Below, piece after piece: positions 1 to 8,111 of a stretch of DNA of 24,781 bases. The notes under the pieces were generated by a model, which saw nothing but the letters and a program-made list of their open reading frames with translations, had not been told where the DNA came from and searched no databases. Each line of letters opens with the position of its first letter. Positions within the stretch are counted from its first letter, which is position 1. Source of the DNA: Sphingomonas sp. (GTDB lineage: Bacteria; Pseudomonadota; Alphaproteobacteria; Sphingomonadales; Sphingomonadaceae); the NCBI GenBank assembly GCA_030146605.1, contig JASLBO010000271.1, positions 1 through 24,781 of the forward strand. Direction: 5' to 3'. Made by a program: the position numbers and the translations under genes.

Positions 1-741
1 GTGCTCGTCACGGGCGCATCGACGGGCATCGGCCGCGCCGCCGCGGTGGGCGCGGCGAAGGCCGGCGCAGACGTGGTGATCAACTATCACAACCGCGACG
101 ACGACGCCGCGGCCTGCGTCGCCGAGATCGAGGCCGCCGGCCAGCGCGGGTTGGCGGTAAAAGGCGACGTCGCCGCACCCGAGACCGCGACCGAGTTCGT
201 GGCGAAGGCGGTCGAGGCATTCGGCAAGGTCGACGTAATGGTGTCGAACGCCGGCATTTGCCCGTTCCACTCGTTCCTCGACATGCCGGTCGAGACCGTC
301 CAGCGCACCGTTCAGGTCAATCTGCTCGGCGGCTATTTCATGTGCCAGGCCGCGGCCAACCAGATGGTCGAGCAGGGTCATGGCGGCGCGCTGATCGCAG
401 TCTCGTCGATCTCGGCGCTGGTCGGCGGCGAATATCAGACGCATTACACGCCGACCAAGGCGGGGCTCCATTCGCTGATGCAGTCGACTGCGATCGCGCT
501 CGGCAAGCACGGGATCCGCTGCAATTCGGTGCTGCCCGGCACGATCCTGACCGAGATCAACAAGGACGACCTCGCCGACCAGGAGAAGCGCAAATATATG
601 GAAGCGCGCATCCCGCTCGGCCGATTGGGCGAGGCCGAGGATCTCGCCGGGCCGATCGTGTTCCTCGCTTCCGACATGGCCGCCTATGTGACCGGCGCGG
701 CGCTGCTCGTCGACGGCGGCGCTTTCGTGAACCTGCAATGA
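1..741 (+). CDS. L-rhamnose 1-dehydrogenase (SDR family), 5' end cut by window edge
   Basis: Classical short-chain dehydrogenase that should oxidise L-rhamnose to L-rhamnonolactone with NAD(P)+, the first step of the non-phosphorylative rhamnose pathway (the LRA1 step). Seen: the Rossmann motif TGASTGIG at residues 4-11, NAG near residue 83, catalytic Ser136 in VSSIS, and Tyr149/Lys153 in HYTPTKAG. The long stretch GGEYQTHYTPTKAG and the C-terminal ITG-type motif followed by DGG match, from memory, characterised L-rhamnose dehydrogenases of Azotobacter and Sphingomonas. The first codon is GTG, but family members normally have a few residues (typically MLLxDKV-like) before VTGAS, so the true start probably lies upstream of the window. 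The stop overlaps the start of the next gene (ATGA), implying one operon with the acetylesterase. Substrate assignment is strong by similarity but still inferred; a related sugar dehydrogenase is the alternative. Confidence 0.85.
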   Translation: MLVTGASTGIGRAAAVGAAKAGADVVINYHNRDDDAAACVAEIEAAGQRGLAVKGDVAAPETATEFVAKAVEAFGKVDVMVSNAGICPFHSFLDMPVETVQRTVQVNLLGGYFMCQAAANQMVEQGHGGALIAVSSISALVGGEYQTHYTPTKAGLHSLMQSTAIALGKHGIRCNSVLPGTILTEINKDDLADQEKRKYMEARIPLGRLGEAEDLAGPIVFLASDMAAYVTGAALLVDGGAFVNLQ

Positions 742-1523
742 GGGCGCTGCTTGCGGCAGGCGCCGCGCTCCTCGCCTTCGCTGTGCCCGCCGAGGCGCAG
801 CGGATCCTGATCGCCAGCGATTCGACCGCGGCCAATTACAATGCCGACCGCTATCCCCAGACCGGCTGGGGGATGATGCTCAAATGCGGGCTCGCGCCGG
901 ATGTCGAGGTGATCAACCGCGCCGTCGGCGGGCGCAGCACCCGCACCTTCATTTCCGAAGGCAAATGGGACGCGCTGCTCGCCGAGGCGAGGCCCGGTGA
1001 TCTGGTGCTGATCCAGTTCGGGCATAACGACGCGACCGCATCGCGGCCCGAACGCTATGCGCCCGCGGCGACGCTCTATCGCGACAATCTGCTGCGGATG
1101 ATCTGGGAATCGCGCGGTCGCGGGCTGATCCCGGTGCTGGTCACGCCCCCTGCCCGCCGCTCGTTCGACGGCGCCCGCGCCAGGGCGGATTTCGCTGCAT
1201 ATTCGCAAGTGGAACGCGAACTGGTCGCCAGCACCAATACGCCGCTGATCGATCTCGAGGCGCGCTCGCTCGATCTGGTCAGTCGCGCCGGCGAGGCGGG
1301 ATCGAGGAAATATTATCTCCACTACAGCCCGGCCGACAAGGTCCCCGCCTTTCCGAACGGCATTGCCGACGATACGCATTTCAGTGAACTCGGCGCCCGC
1401 GCGATGGCCAATCTGGTCGCGCAGGAGCTCAAGGGGCTGAAGGTGCCGGTGGCCGAAAAGGTCCTCGCGGAACGCCCCGACCTCACCCGCACCAGGCCGC
1501 TCGGCAGCTTCGCCTGCCATTGA
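738..1523 (+). CDS. Secreted rhamnogalacturonan acetylesterase, SGNH/CE12 type (copy 1)
   Basis: A 261-residue SGNH hydrolase expected to remove O-acetyl groups from galacturonate residues of RG-I backbone, which unblocks lyases. Seen: a signal peptide (about residues 1-20, ending AEA before QRILI); block I SDSTAAN with nucleophile Ser29; block III QFGHND with Gly95-Asp98; block V DDTHF with Asp211 and His214 forming the rest of the triad. The start ATG at 738 overlaps the stop of the rhamnose dehydrogenase gene (ATGA) and is followed directly by the signal peptide. Reading the same frame upstream would run through the dehydrogenase gene and has no support. Length fits compact single-domain CE12 enzymes such as bacterial RGAE/YesT-like proteins. 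Probably periplasmic. A second, larger paralogue lies at 6912-8111. Confidence 0.85.
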   Translation: MRALLAAGAALLAFAVPAEAQRILIASDSTAANYNADRYPQTGWGMMLKCGLAPDVEVINRAVGGRSTRTFISEGKWDALLAEARPGDLVLIQFGHNDATASRPERYAPAATLYRDNLLRMIWESRGRGLIPVLVTPPARRSFDGARARADFAAYSQVERELVASTNTPLIDLEARSLDLVSRAGEAGSRKYYLHYSPADKVPAFPNGIADDTHFSELGARAMANLVAQELKGLKVPVAEKVLAERPDLTRTRPLGSFACH

Positions 1524-1731
1524 TCTGACACCGGTAGACACTCCGGGCGCTGCGCTCTCGGCGGCATGTGTCTGAAGTGTGACCAAAACCCCACAATGCC
1601 CGGACTAATCCCAAAAGGGGGATTGGCGGGAGGTTGCGATTGCGTCATGTATATTGGGAAATAAGAACAAGAAATGAGACCGACCAGCGCGCAAAGCGCG
1701 GCGGTGAGGCAGGACCATAGGAGGGGATAGC
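1524..1731. other. 208-bp intergenic region ahead of TonB-dependent receptor 1
   Basis: No gene was found here. The region holds a short inverted repeat (AATCCC at 1607-1612 and GGGATT at 1619-1624), a candidate operator at 1646-1658, and a good Shine-Dalgarno sequence (GGAGGGG around 1721-1727) ahead of the receptor ATG. The promoter of the receptor must lie here, but I cannot fix -35/-10 boxes with confidence. TATATT at 1650-1655 is the best -10-like hexamer. Confidence 0.5.
1646..1658. promoter_or_regulatory. Candidate operator, CCCA-N5-TGGG type, upstream of receptor 1
   Basis: Sequence CATG-TATAT-TGGG: one perfect TGGG arm and one degenerate arm around a 5-bp AT-only spacer, about 75 bp before the receptor start and overlapping the best -10-like hexamer. 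Three similar elements lie at 4875, 9610 and 15601. The regulator is unknown. Confidence 0.3.
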
Positions 1732-4700
1732 ATGAGGCTTGCATCGTATTCGCGCGTTCGTGGCGCCGGGGTTTCGGGCGCGGCACTTGCCGTGGCGCTG
1801 GCATGGACACCGGTGGCAATCGCGCAGGACGCGCCCGCCGGCGACTCTACGGCGCAGCAGTCCGAGACGATCGACGAGGGTGAAATCGTCGTTCAGGGCT
1901 TCCGCGCCTCCCTCAACACCGCGCTAAACCTCAAGCGCGAGGAAACCGCCGCGGTCGACTCGATCGTCGCCGAAGACATCGGCAAATTCCCCGACAGCAA
2001 CCTTGCCGAATCCATGCAGCGCGTCCCCGGCGTGGCGCTGTCGCGCGGCGACGGCGGCGAGGGCCGCAACATCTCGGTCCGCGGTCTCGGCGCCGGCTTC
2101 ACCCGCGTCCGCATCAACGGCATGGAAGGCACCTCGCAGACCGGATCGTCGGACATTTACGGCGCAGGCAATTCGGGCCGCAGCTTCGACTTCAACGCCT
2201 TCCCGACCGAGATCTTCTCGTCGCTCGCCGTACGCAAGACGCCTTCGGCCGATGTCGAGGAAGGTTCGCTGGGCGCGACCGTCGACCTCAAGGCGCCGCA
2301 CCCGCTCGACTATGACAAGGACTTCGTGCTGAGCGCGACCGCGCGCGGCGTGTATAACGAAGTCAGCAAGAAGCTCGACCCGCGCGCCTCGGCGATCATA
2401 TCGAAGAAGTTCGCCGACGGCACGTTCGGCGTGCTCGGCTCGATCGCCTATCAGAAGCGCCACATGCGCGAGGCCGGCTATTCGGCAGTGGACATCCTGT
2501 CCTCGACACTGGGCGGCAACGGCCTGGCCCAGCCAATCCCCGGCACCAACCCCGTGCAGAACATCATCTTCCCGTTCTGCACACCTGTCGGCGGCTTCGT
2601 CGTGAATGGCGTGACGTACCAAAGCCCGTCGCCGACAGGCCAGGCAGGCAGGGGCGCAACTGCCACGAACTGCAGCACCAACAATCCGCGCACCGGCACG
2701 CAAGCGGCCTATGCCACGATCATGGCGCTGCGCAGCCCCGCGGCGCCCAACACGCCGGGCAGCGGCGCATTCTTTCCGCGCATCCCGCGCTATGTGAATT
2801 CGGAGCAGGACACCGAACGTCTGGGCGGCAGCGCGACCATCCAGTGGAAGCCGACCGAAGACACCGACATCTCGATCGATGGCCTCTATTCACGCTTCAA
2901 GGTCGAGCGCCGGGACAATTACATCGCCTTGCTCTCGTTCGGCCGCTCAGTGAGCAACAACGGTCAGCCGATGGTGTCGGTGCGCGACATCGAGTTCGAC
3001 AAGAACGGCTCGCTCATCTACGGGCTGTTCGACGGGGTGGACATCCGTTCGGAGGGCTTGGTGGATACCTTCGTGTCGACCTTCAAGCAGGCCAATTTCA
3101 ACTTCCGCCACCGCTTCTCCGACAGCTTCGAAATCAGCGGACTGGCGGGCATCTCGAGTTCGCTATGGGATGGCCGCGAGCGCCTGCAGACCTTTGTCGA
3201 TGCAATCGATGCGGACAATGTGACCATCGACTTCCGCGATGGCGGTTACAATCCCAAGATCGGTTACGGCATCGACGTGTCGAACCCCGCCAATTTCTCC
3301 TATGCGCCGAGCCCCGATGGCGGCGTGACGTTCCTCGGCGGCTTCAGCACCCAGGGCAAGCCGTCGCGCAACGAAACGAAGAACAAGACCTTCGAGCTCA
3401 ACACCAAATGGGACGTGACCCCCGGCTTCACGGTGAAGGTGGGCGGCCAGTTTCGCGAGAGCGACTACAGCGCGCGCGGCGCCACGCAATATACCGGGCA
3501 GAACGTAACCCGGGCGCTGCCGGCCGGCACCAGTCTGGCCAGCATCACCCGCCAGATCACCGGCGTCGACGAGATCTTCGGCAACGGCGCGCCGGCGAGC
3601 TGGGTGGCGATCGATCCCGACAAGTGGCGTCAGACGTTTAACTTCCCCGACGGGTTCGACTTCTGCACCGAGGCGTCGTGCGGCGTCGGCACTTCGCGAA
3701 TCCGCGAGCGCATCAAGAGCGGCTATCTGATGGTCAATTTCGACACCTCGGAAACGCTCCCCTTCACGCTGCGCGGCGACGCCGGGGTACGCTATATCAA
3801 GACCGACATGCGTGCAGTCGGCTTCATCACCAGCGCGCTGGCGAGCAGCCCGACCGGCGTTACGGCCACGGCCAACACCGTCGACCGCAACTATGAGGAC
3901 TTCCTGCCGTCGTTGAACGTCGTCGGCGAGATCACGCCGAACCTTCTGGCCCGCGCCTCGGTCGCACGGGTGATGTCGCGTCCGGAACTCGGCGTCATGA
4001 TCCCGGGTTCGCCGACGATCACGGCGACCACCCGCAACGCCAGCACCAACAATCCGTTCCTGAACCCTATCCGCGCCAACACGCTCGATCTCGCGCTGGA
4101 ATGGTACTTCAAGCCCGGCTCGCTGCTCTCGGTCGCCTATTTCTACAAGGACATCGAAACCTACATCCAGAGCAGGAGCGAGCAAATCCCGTTCAACCAG
4201 CTCGGCCTGCCGGACGCGTTGCTGGCCGGCACCAACACCACGCCGACCGAGATTTTCACCGTGCGACGCCCGGTCAACACGCCGGGCGGCCCGCTAAAGG
4301 GTTTCGAAGTCAATGCGCAGGTTCAGTTGGACTTCCTGCCCGGCTTCCTCTCGAACTTTGGCGTGCTGGGCAGCTACACCCGCGTGACCTCGAAAATAGA
4401 CTACATTACCGGCTCCGGCGCGATATTCACTTCGGATCTGATCGATCTTTCGAAGAACTCGGCGAGCGGCACACTTTATTACGAGGACGATCGCTTCAGC
4501 ATCCGTGGCACGGCCAGCTATCGCGACCGCTATACCCGCGCCATCATCGCGGCGAACGGCAGCGATATCCGTGCCAACCAGCCGAATACCTTCGTGGACG
4601 CTTCGGCCTCGTACAAGCTGACCGAGAACTTCAAGCTGATCCTCGAAGCCCAGAACATCACCGACGCCCGGAACACGCTCTACATCGACAGCGTCCGCCA

Positions 4701-4764
4701 GGACACGCTGTTCCAGACGCGCATTGGCCGCACCTTTACGTTCGGCCTCAACGCGCAGTTCTGA
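1732..4764 (+). CDS. TonB-dependent outer-membrane receptor 1 (probable RG-I oligosaccharide importer)
   Basis: A 1010-residue TonB-dependent receptor of the Xanthomonas/Caulobacter type (the TIGR01782-like class). It should move large glycans through the outer membrane using TonB energy. Seen: signal peptide about residues 1-32 (ending AIAQ); a TonB box EIVVQG at 51-56; a plug domain with VDSIVAEDIGKFPDSN near 75-91, RVPGV, and ISVRGLG; then a long barrel with the two Cys-containing loop segments typical of these proteins; a C-terminal FTFGLNAQF ending in the aromatic residue expected of a barrel protein. The start has a strong Shine-Dalgarno sequence. It stands alone between its promoter region and a terminator hairpin. 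Substrate is inferred from neighbours (PL11, CE12, GH105); the plug is clearly paralogous to that of receptor 2 at 19580. Confidence 0.9.
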   Translation: MRLASYSRVRGAGVSGAALAVALAWTPVAIAQDAPAGDSTAQQSETIDEGEIVVQGFRASLNTALNLKREETAAVDSIVAEDIGKFPDSNLAESMQRVPGVALSRGDGGEGRNISVRGLGAGFTRVRINGMEGTSQTGSSDIYGAGNSGRSFDFNAFPTEIFSSLAVRKTPSADVEEGSLGATVDLKAPHPLDYDKDFVLSATARGVYNEVSKKLDPRASAIISKKFADGTFGVLGSIAYQKRHMREAGYSAVDILSSTLGGNGLAQPIPGTNPVQNIIFPFCTPVGGFVVNGVTYQSPSPTGQAGRGATATNCSTNNPRTGTQAAYATIMALRSPAAPNTPGSGAFFPRIPRYVNSEQDTERLGGSATIQWKPTEDTDISIDGLYSRFKVERRDNYIALLSFGRSVSNNGQPMVSVRDIEFDKNGSLIYGLFDGVDIRSEGLVDTFVSTFKQANFNFRHRFSDSFEISGLAGISSSLWDGRERLQTFVDAIDADNVTIDFRDGGYNPKIGYGIDVSNPANFSYAPSPDGGVTFLGGFSTQGKPSRNETKNKTFELNTKWDVTPGFTVKVGGQFRESDYSARGATQYTGQNVTRALPAGTSLASITRQITGVDEIFGNGAPASWVAIDPDKWRQTFNFPDGFDFCTEASCGVGTSRIRERIKSGYLMVNFDTSETLPFTLRGDAGVRYIKTDMRAVGFITSALASSPTGVTATANTVDRNYEDFLPSLNVVGEITPNLLARASVARVMSRPELGVMIPGSPTITATTRNASTNNPFLNPIRANTLDLALEWYFKPGSLLSVAYFYKDIETYIQSRSEQIPFNQLGLPDALLAGTNTTPTEIFTVRRPVNTPGGPLKGFEVNAQVQLDFLPGFLSNFGVLGSYTRVTSKIDYITGSGAIFTSDLIDLSKNSASGTLYYEDDRFSIRGTASYRDRYTRAIIAANGSDIRANQPNTFVDASASYKLTENFKLILEAQNITDARNTLYIDSVRQDTLFQTRIGRTFTFGLNAQF

Positions 4765-4776
4765 GACTTGCCTCCC

Positions 4777-4804
4777 TGTGGGTCGCCGTTCGCGGCGACC
4801 CACA
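4777..4804 (+). terminator. Hairpin terminator after receptor 1
   Basis: A perfect 12-bp stem (TGTGGGTCGCCG at 4777-4788 pairing with 4793-4804) closed by a TTCG tetraloop, 12 bases after the receptor stop codon. It is followed by only a short TCTTT tract, so it may be a weak intrinsic terminator or an mRNA 3'-end stabiliser. Confidence 0.75.
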
Positions 4805-4874
4805 TCTTTGCGGCCCCCGGTCAGGCAAATGGGCGCGTGCGCAACATACCGTATCCCGAAATATAAGTTGCTGT

Positions 4875-4887
4875 GCCATTTGTTGGG
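4875..4887. promoter_or_regulatory. Candidate operator, CCCA-N5-TGGG type, upstream of PL11 gene
   Basis: Sequence GCCA-TTTGT-TGGG (one arm mismatch to the CCCA-N5-TGGG palindrome). It sits between a -35-like TTGCTG (4868-4873) and a -10-like CATTAT (4889-4894), although their 15-bp spacing is short. The start codon follows about 60 bp downstream. Confidence 0.35.
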
Positions 4888-4948
4888 ACATTATTGACTT
4901 CACTCCACAACCGGCGCAGCTTGGCGCAAAATAATCCGGGGAGAGATC

Positions 4949-6814
4949 ATGCTGCCGGCTCTCATCGCAATGGCAATTTCCGCACAGGCGGCTCCGATAG
5001 TGGCGGGGCGGCAAGTCGAGCGGCTCGACCGCGGGCTGGTGGCGGTGCCCGCGGCGGGCGGCGGCAACCATGTTTCGTGGCGGCTGCTCGCGACGGACCG
5101 GAAAGGAGCACGCTTCACGCTGTATCGCGACGGCAAGCGGATCGCGCGCATGGGACGGACGCAGGCGACCAGCTATCTCGATCGCACCGGGACGGCGACA
5201 TCGCATTATGCGCTCACCGCGCGCGGTGGCGCCGTGACTGCCTGGGCGAACGGCTATCTCGCCATTCCGCTCGACAAGCCCGCCGACGGCCGTACGCCCG
5301 ATGGCGATACCTATAGCTATACTGCCAATGACGCCTCGGCTGGCGACCTCGATGGCGACGGGCGCTACGAGCTGATCGTCAAATGGACTCCGACGATCGC
5401 CAGGGACAATGCCTTTTCGGGCTATAGCGGCACGACCTTGATCGACGCTTATACGCTCGGCGGCAAGAAGCTGTGGCGGATCAATCTGGGGTCCAATATC
5501 CGCTCGGGCGCGCATTATACCCAGTTCATGGTCCACGACCTCGACGGCGACGGCAAGGCCGAAGTGGCGATGAAGACCGCCGACGGCACCCTCGATGGCA
5601 CAAACCGCATGATCGGCGACCCGCATGGCAGCTGGACCAGCCGCGAGGGCGAAGTCGATATCGATGACCGAACGGGTGCCAAGATGCTGCCGGACGGGCG
5701 GAAGGTCTCCGAACTCAAGGGTCGAATCCTGAAGGGTCCCGAATATCTGACGGTGTTCGATGGCGCGACCGGGCGGGCGCTTGCCTCCGCGCCGTACGCG
5801 CCCTCGCGCGGCCCAAGCGGCGACAATCCGACCCAGGATGAAATGAAGACGGTGTGGGGCGACGGCTATGGCAATCGCTCCGAGCGCTACCTTGCGGGGG
5901 TGGCGTATCTCGACGGGCGCAAGCCGAGCCTGATCTTCGGGCGCGGCTATTATGCGCGCTCGACGGTTGCGGCCTGGCATTACCGGAAGGGCAAGCTCAG
6001 CATGCGCTGGCTGTTCGACAGCGCCAGGCCCGGCAACGAGAAGTTCGGCGGCCAGGGCAACCATCAGCTGTCGGTCGGCGATATCGACGGCGATGGCCGC
6101 GACGAGATATTCTACGGATCGATGGTGATCGACGACACTGGCAAGGGGCTGTGGTCGTCCGGGCTCGGCCATGGCGACGCGATGCATCTCTCCGATCTCG
6201 ATCCTGGCCGGCCGGGGCTCGAGAAGTTCGGCATCCATGAGAATATGCGGATGAGCGGCAATCGCGGTGCGGCGATGCTCGACGCGAGGACCGGCGCGAT
6301 TCTCTGGTCGACGCCGGCCGATAAGGACACCGGCCGCGGCATCGCCATCGATATCGACCCGCGCTATCCGGGCGCCGAAGCCTGGGCGTCGAACTCGCGC
6401 GAGCTTTACGACGTGAAGGGGAACGTCATCCCCGGCGGGCATCCGCGCGCGGCCAATTTCGGCATCTGGTGGGACGGCGACCGCCTGCGCGAGCTGCTCG
6501 ACGGCAAGAAGATCACCAAATGGGACTGGAGCGCAGGCACCGAGCAGCTGCTTCTCGATCCGGCGGGCGCGGTCGCGAACAACGGCACCAAGGCGAACCC
6601 GTCGCTCTCCGCCGACATTCTCGGCGACTGGCGCGAGGAACTGGTGGTGCCGAGCGAGGACAGCCGCGAGCTTCGCATCTACGCGACGCCGATTGCGACG
6701 CAGGAGCGCATCGTCACACTGATGCACGATCCGGTCTATCGCCTCGGCGTTGCCTGGCAGAATACTGCCTACAACCAGCCGCCGCACACGTCGTACTTCC
6801 TCGGGGCAAAGTGA
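4949..6814 (+). CDS. Rhamnogalacturonan lyase, polysaccharide lyase family 11
   Basis: A 621-residue PL11 enzyme that should cleave the RG-I backbone (rhamnose-galacturonate repeat) by beta-elimination, leaving an unsaturated galacturonyl end. Seen: a short signal sequence (about residues 1-14, MLPALIAMAISAQA); an N-terminal beta-sandwich region; then an eight-bladed propeller with repeated calcium-type loops such as DLDGDGRYE, DLDGDGKAE and DIDGDGRDE; and family-typical blocks MKTADGT, GRGYYARSTVAAW, GNHQLSVGDIDGDG, FGIHENMR and DILGDWREE. Length is typical of bacterial PL11 (YesW/YesX group), which includes endo- and exo-acting members; which one this is cannot be told by eye. Shine-Dalgarno GGGGAGAG precedes the ATG. 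The product is the natural substrate for GH105 at 12953. The signal sequence lacks a clear positive n-region. Confidence 0.92.
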   Translation: MLPALIAMAISAQAAPIVAGRQVERLDRGLVAVPAAGGGNHVSWRLLATDRKGARFTLYRDGKRIARMGRTQATSYLDRTGTATSHYALTARGGAVTAWANGYLAIPLDKPADGRTPDGDTYSYTANDASAGDLDGDGRYELIVKWTPTIARDNAFSGYSGTTLIDAYTLGGKKLWRINLGSNIRSGAHYTQFMVHDLDGDGKAEVAMKTADGTLDGTNRMIGDPHGSWTSREGEVDIDDRTGAKMLPDGRKVSELKGRILKGPEYLTVFDGATGRALASAPYAPSRGPSGDNPTQDEMKTVWGDGYGNRSERYLAGVAYLDGRKPSLIFGRGYYARSTVAAWHYRKGKLSMRWLFDSARPGNEKFGGQGNHQLSVGDIDGDGRDEIFYGSMVIDDTGKGLWSSGLGHGDAMHLSDLDPGRPGLEKFGIHENMRMSGNRGAAMLDARTGAILWSTPADKDTGRGIAIDIDPRYPGAEAWASNSRELYDVKGNVIPGGHPRAANFGIWWDGDRLRELLDGKKITKWDWSAGTEQLLLDPAGAVANNGTKANPSLSADILGDWREELVVPSEDSRELRIYATPIATQERIVTLMHDPVYRLGVAWQNTAYNQPPHTSYFLGAK

Positions 6815-6818
6815 CGAC

Positions 6819-6900
6819 CGTCATCCCGGCGAACGCCGGAATCTCGTGCCGCAGCCCGTGCGCTCCAACGCCTGAGATCCCGGCGTTCGCCGGGATGACG
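6819..6900. repeat. Palindromic dispersed-type repeat (27-bp inverted arms)
   Basis: Arms at 6819-6845 and 6874-6900 are inverted copies with a single mismatch, separated by a 28-base loop. Each arm begins with CGTCATCCCGGCGAACGCC and is itself partly palindromic. This resembles the REP-like repeats scattered in many proteobacterial genomes. It lies 4 bases after the PL11 stop and ends 11 bases before the next start codon, and may act as terminator or mRNA stabiliser. Confidence 0.8.
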
Positions 6901-6911
6901 CGGCGCGACCT

Positions 6912-8111
6912 GTGCTGCTAATCGCGCTGCAGATGGCGATGACCCAAGCCCCGCTCCGCTTCGACCTCGAACGGCCGAAGCGCGCCGCCGGCCGCGTCCT
7001 GGTGGCTGCGGACAAACCCTACACGCGAGGCGGCTACGGCTACGAACCCCAGCGCCGCGGCAAGGAGTTCCTGTTCTCCGCTAGCGTGCCGGAGGGCAAT
7101 TACCGGGTGACCGTCCGGATTAGCGGACGCGTGACGGTGAAGGCCGAAGCGCGCCGGCTGATGCTGCGCGACATAACCACGAAGCCGGACCAGTACGTCA
7201 CCGCGAGCTTCGTCGTGAACGTCCGCAATGCACAGCTGGCGCCGCCTCCCGCCAATGCGCCGGGCGGAAGTCAGGTCAAGCTCAAGAGCCGCGAGGCGGG
7301 CAGCTACACCTGGGACGACAAGCTCACGCTCGAATTCCTCGGGGATCCGCGCGTCGCCTCGATCGACATCGAACCGGTCGCGGTGCCGACGGTGTTTCTG
7401 GCCGGCGATTCCACCGTTACCGACCAGCGCTCGGAGCCCGCGGCGAGCTGGGGGCAGATGCTGACGACGCTGTTCGAGCCGAGCGTGGCGATCGCCAATC
7501 ACGCGGAATCGGGTGAGACGTTGAAATCGTTCGTCACCGAGCTTCGCCTCGACAAATTGCTGTCGCAGATCAAGGCCGGCGACTGGCTGCTGATCCAGTT
7601 CGGCCATAACGACCAGAAGGTACAATGGCCGCAAACCTATGCCGATCCGGCGGTCACCTACCCGGCCTGGCTGCGCACCTATATCGCCGAAGCGCGGCGG
7701 CGCGGGGCGCACCCGGTGCTGGTGACTTCGCCCGAGCGGCGTAATTACGAGGGCGGCAAGGTGCGGCGGACGCTGGCCGAATATGGCGAAGCGATGCGCA
7801 AGGTGGCGCGCGAGGAGAAAGTACCGCTGCTCGACCTGCAGGAACGCACCGTGACCTTGTACGAGGCGCTGGCCGAGGCGCAGGCGGCGACCTTGTTCAA
7901 TGAAGGCGGTGCCGACAAGACGCATCACAACAATCCTGGTGCGTGGTTTATCGCCCGTGCGGTCGCGGCGGAGATCGCCACGCAGGTGCCCGATCTGGCC
8001 GTGCATCTGAAGCCAGCAGCGCGGAGTTTCGATGCGGCGCATCCCGATCTCGACGAAGGCGCCATCGCCCCTAGCCTAGCCGAGAGCAACGTACGGCCGG
8101 AGGGAAGCTGA
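6912..8111 (+). CDS. Two-domain rhamnogalacturonan acetylesterase, CE12 type (copy 2)
   Basis: A 399-residue protein with an N-terminal region of about 150 residues that looks like a carbohydrate-binding or galactose-binding-like beta-sandwich (ends near SIDIEPVAVP), then an SGNH esterase domain: GDST with nucleophile Ser167, QFGHND with Gly231-Asp234, and DKTHH with Asp335 and His338. It should deacetylate RG-I. The open frame begins at GTG 6912, giving MLLIALQMAMTQAP, a short hydrophobic lead that could be a weak signal peptide without a charged n-region. No convincing Shine-Dalgarno is visible because a palindromic repeat ends at 6900, so the exact start is uncertain (ATG codons at residues 8 and 10 are alternatives). 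The stop overlaps the GH28 start by one base (TGATG), indicating translational coupling. Fold and family are confident; the start and export are not. Confidence 0.82.
   Translation: MLLIALQMAMTQAPLRFDLERPKRAAGRVLVAADKPYTRGGYGYEPQRRGKEFLFSASVPEGNYRVTVRISGRVTVKAEARRLMLRDITTKPDQYVTASFVVNVRNAQLAPPPANAPGGSQVKLKSREAGSYTWDDKLTLEFLGDPRVASIDIEPVAVPTVFLAGDSTVTDQRSEPAASWGQMLTTLFEPSVAIANHAESGETLKSFVTELRLDKLLSQIKAGDWLLIQFGHNDQKVQWPQTYADPAVTYPAWLRTYIAEARRRGAHPVLVTSPERRNYEGGKVRRTLAEYGEAMRKVAREEKVPLLDLQERTVTLYEALAEAQAATLFNEGGADKTHHNNPGAWFIARAVAAEIATQVPDLAVHLKPAARSFDAAHPDLDEGAIAPSLAESNVRPEGS

Noticed and set aside
258..737. Upstream extension of the first acetylesterase frame
   Set aside because: It lies inside the rhamnose dehydrogenase gene and is Arg-rich nonsense; the signal peptide at ATG 738 marks the true start.
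684..1586. 300-codon minus-strand frame over the first acetylesterase
   Set aside because: Antisense shadow without a domain or start signal.
1607..1624. AATCCC/GGGATT hairpin as terminator of the first operon
   Set aside because: Only 6 bp of stem and no T-run; too weak to call.
4748..6787. 679-codon open frame on the minus strand opposite the PL11 gene
   Set aside because: Long antisense frames are expected in GC-rich coding DNA. Its protein is Arg/Ala/Val-rich without recognisable domains, while the plus strand encodes a clear PL11 enzyme with a ribosome binding site.
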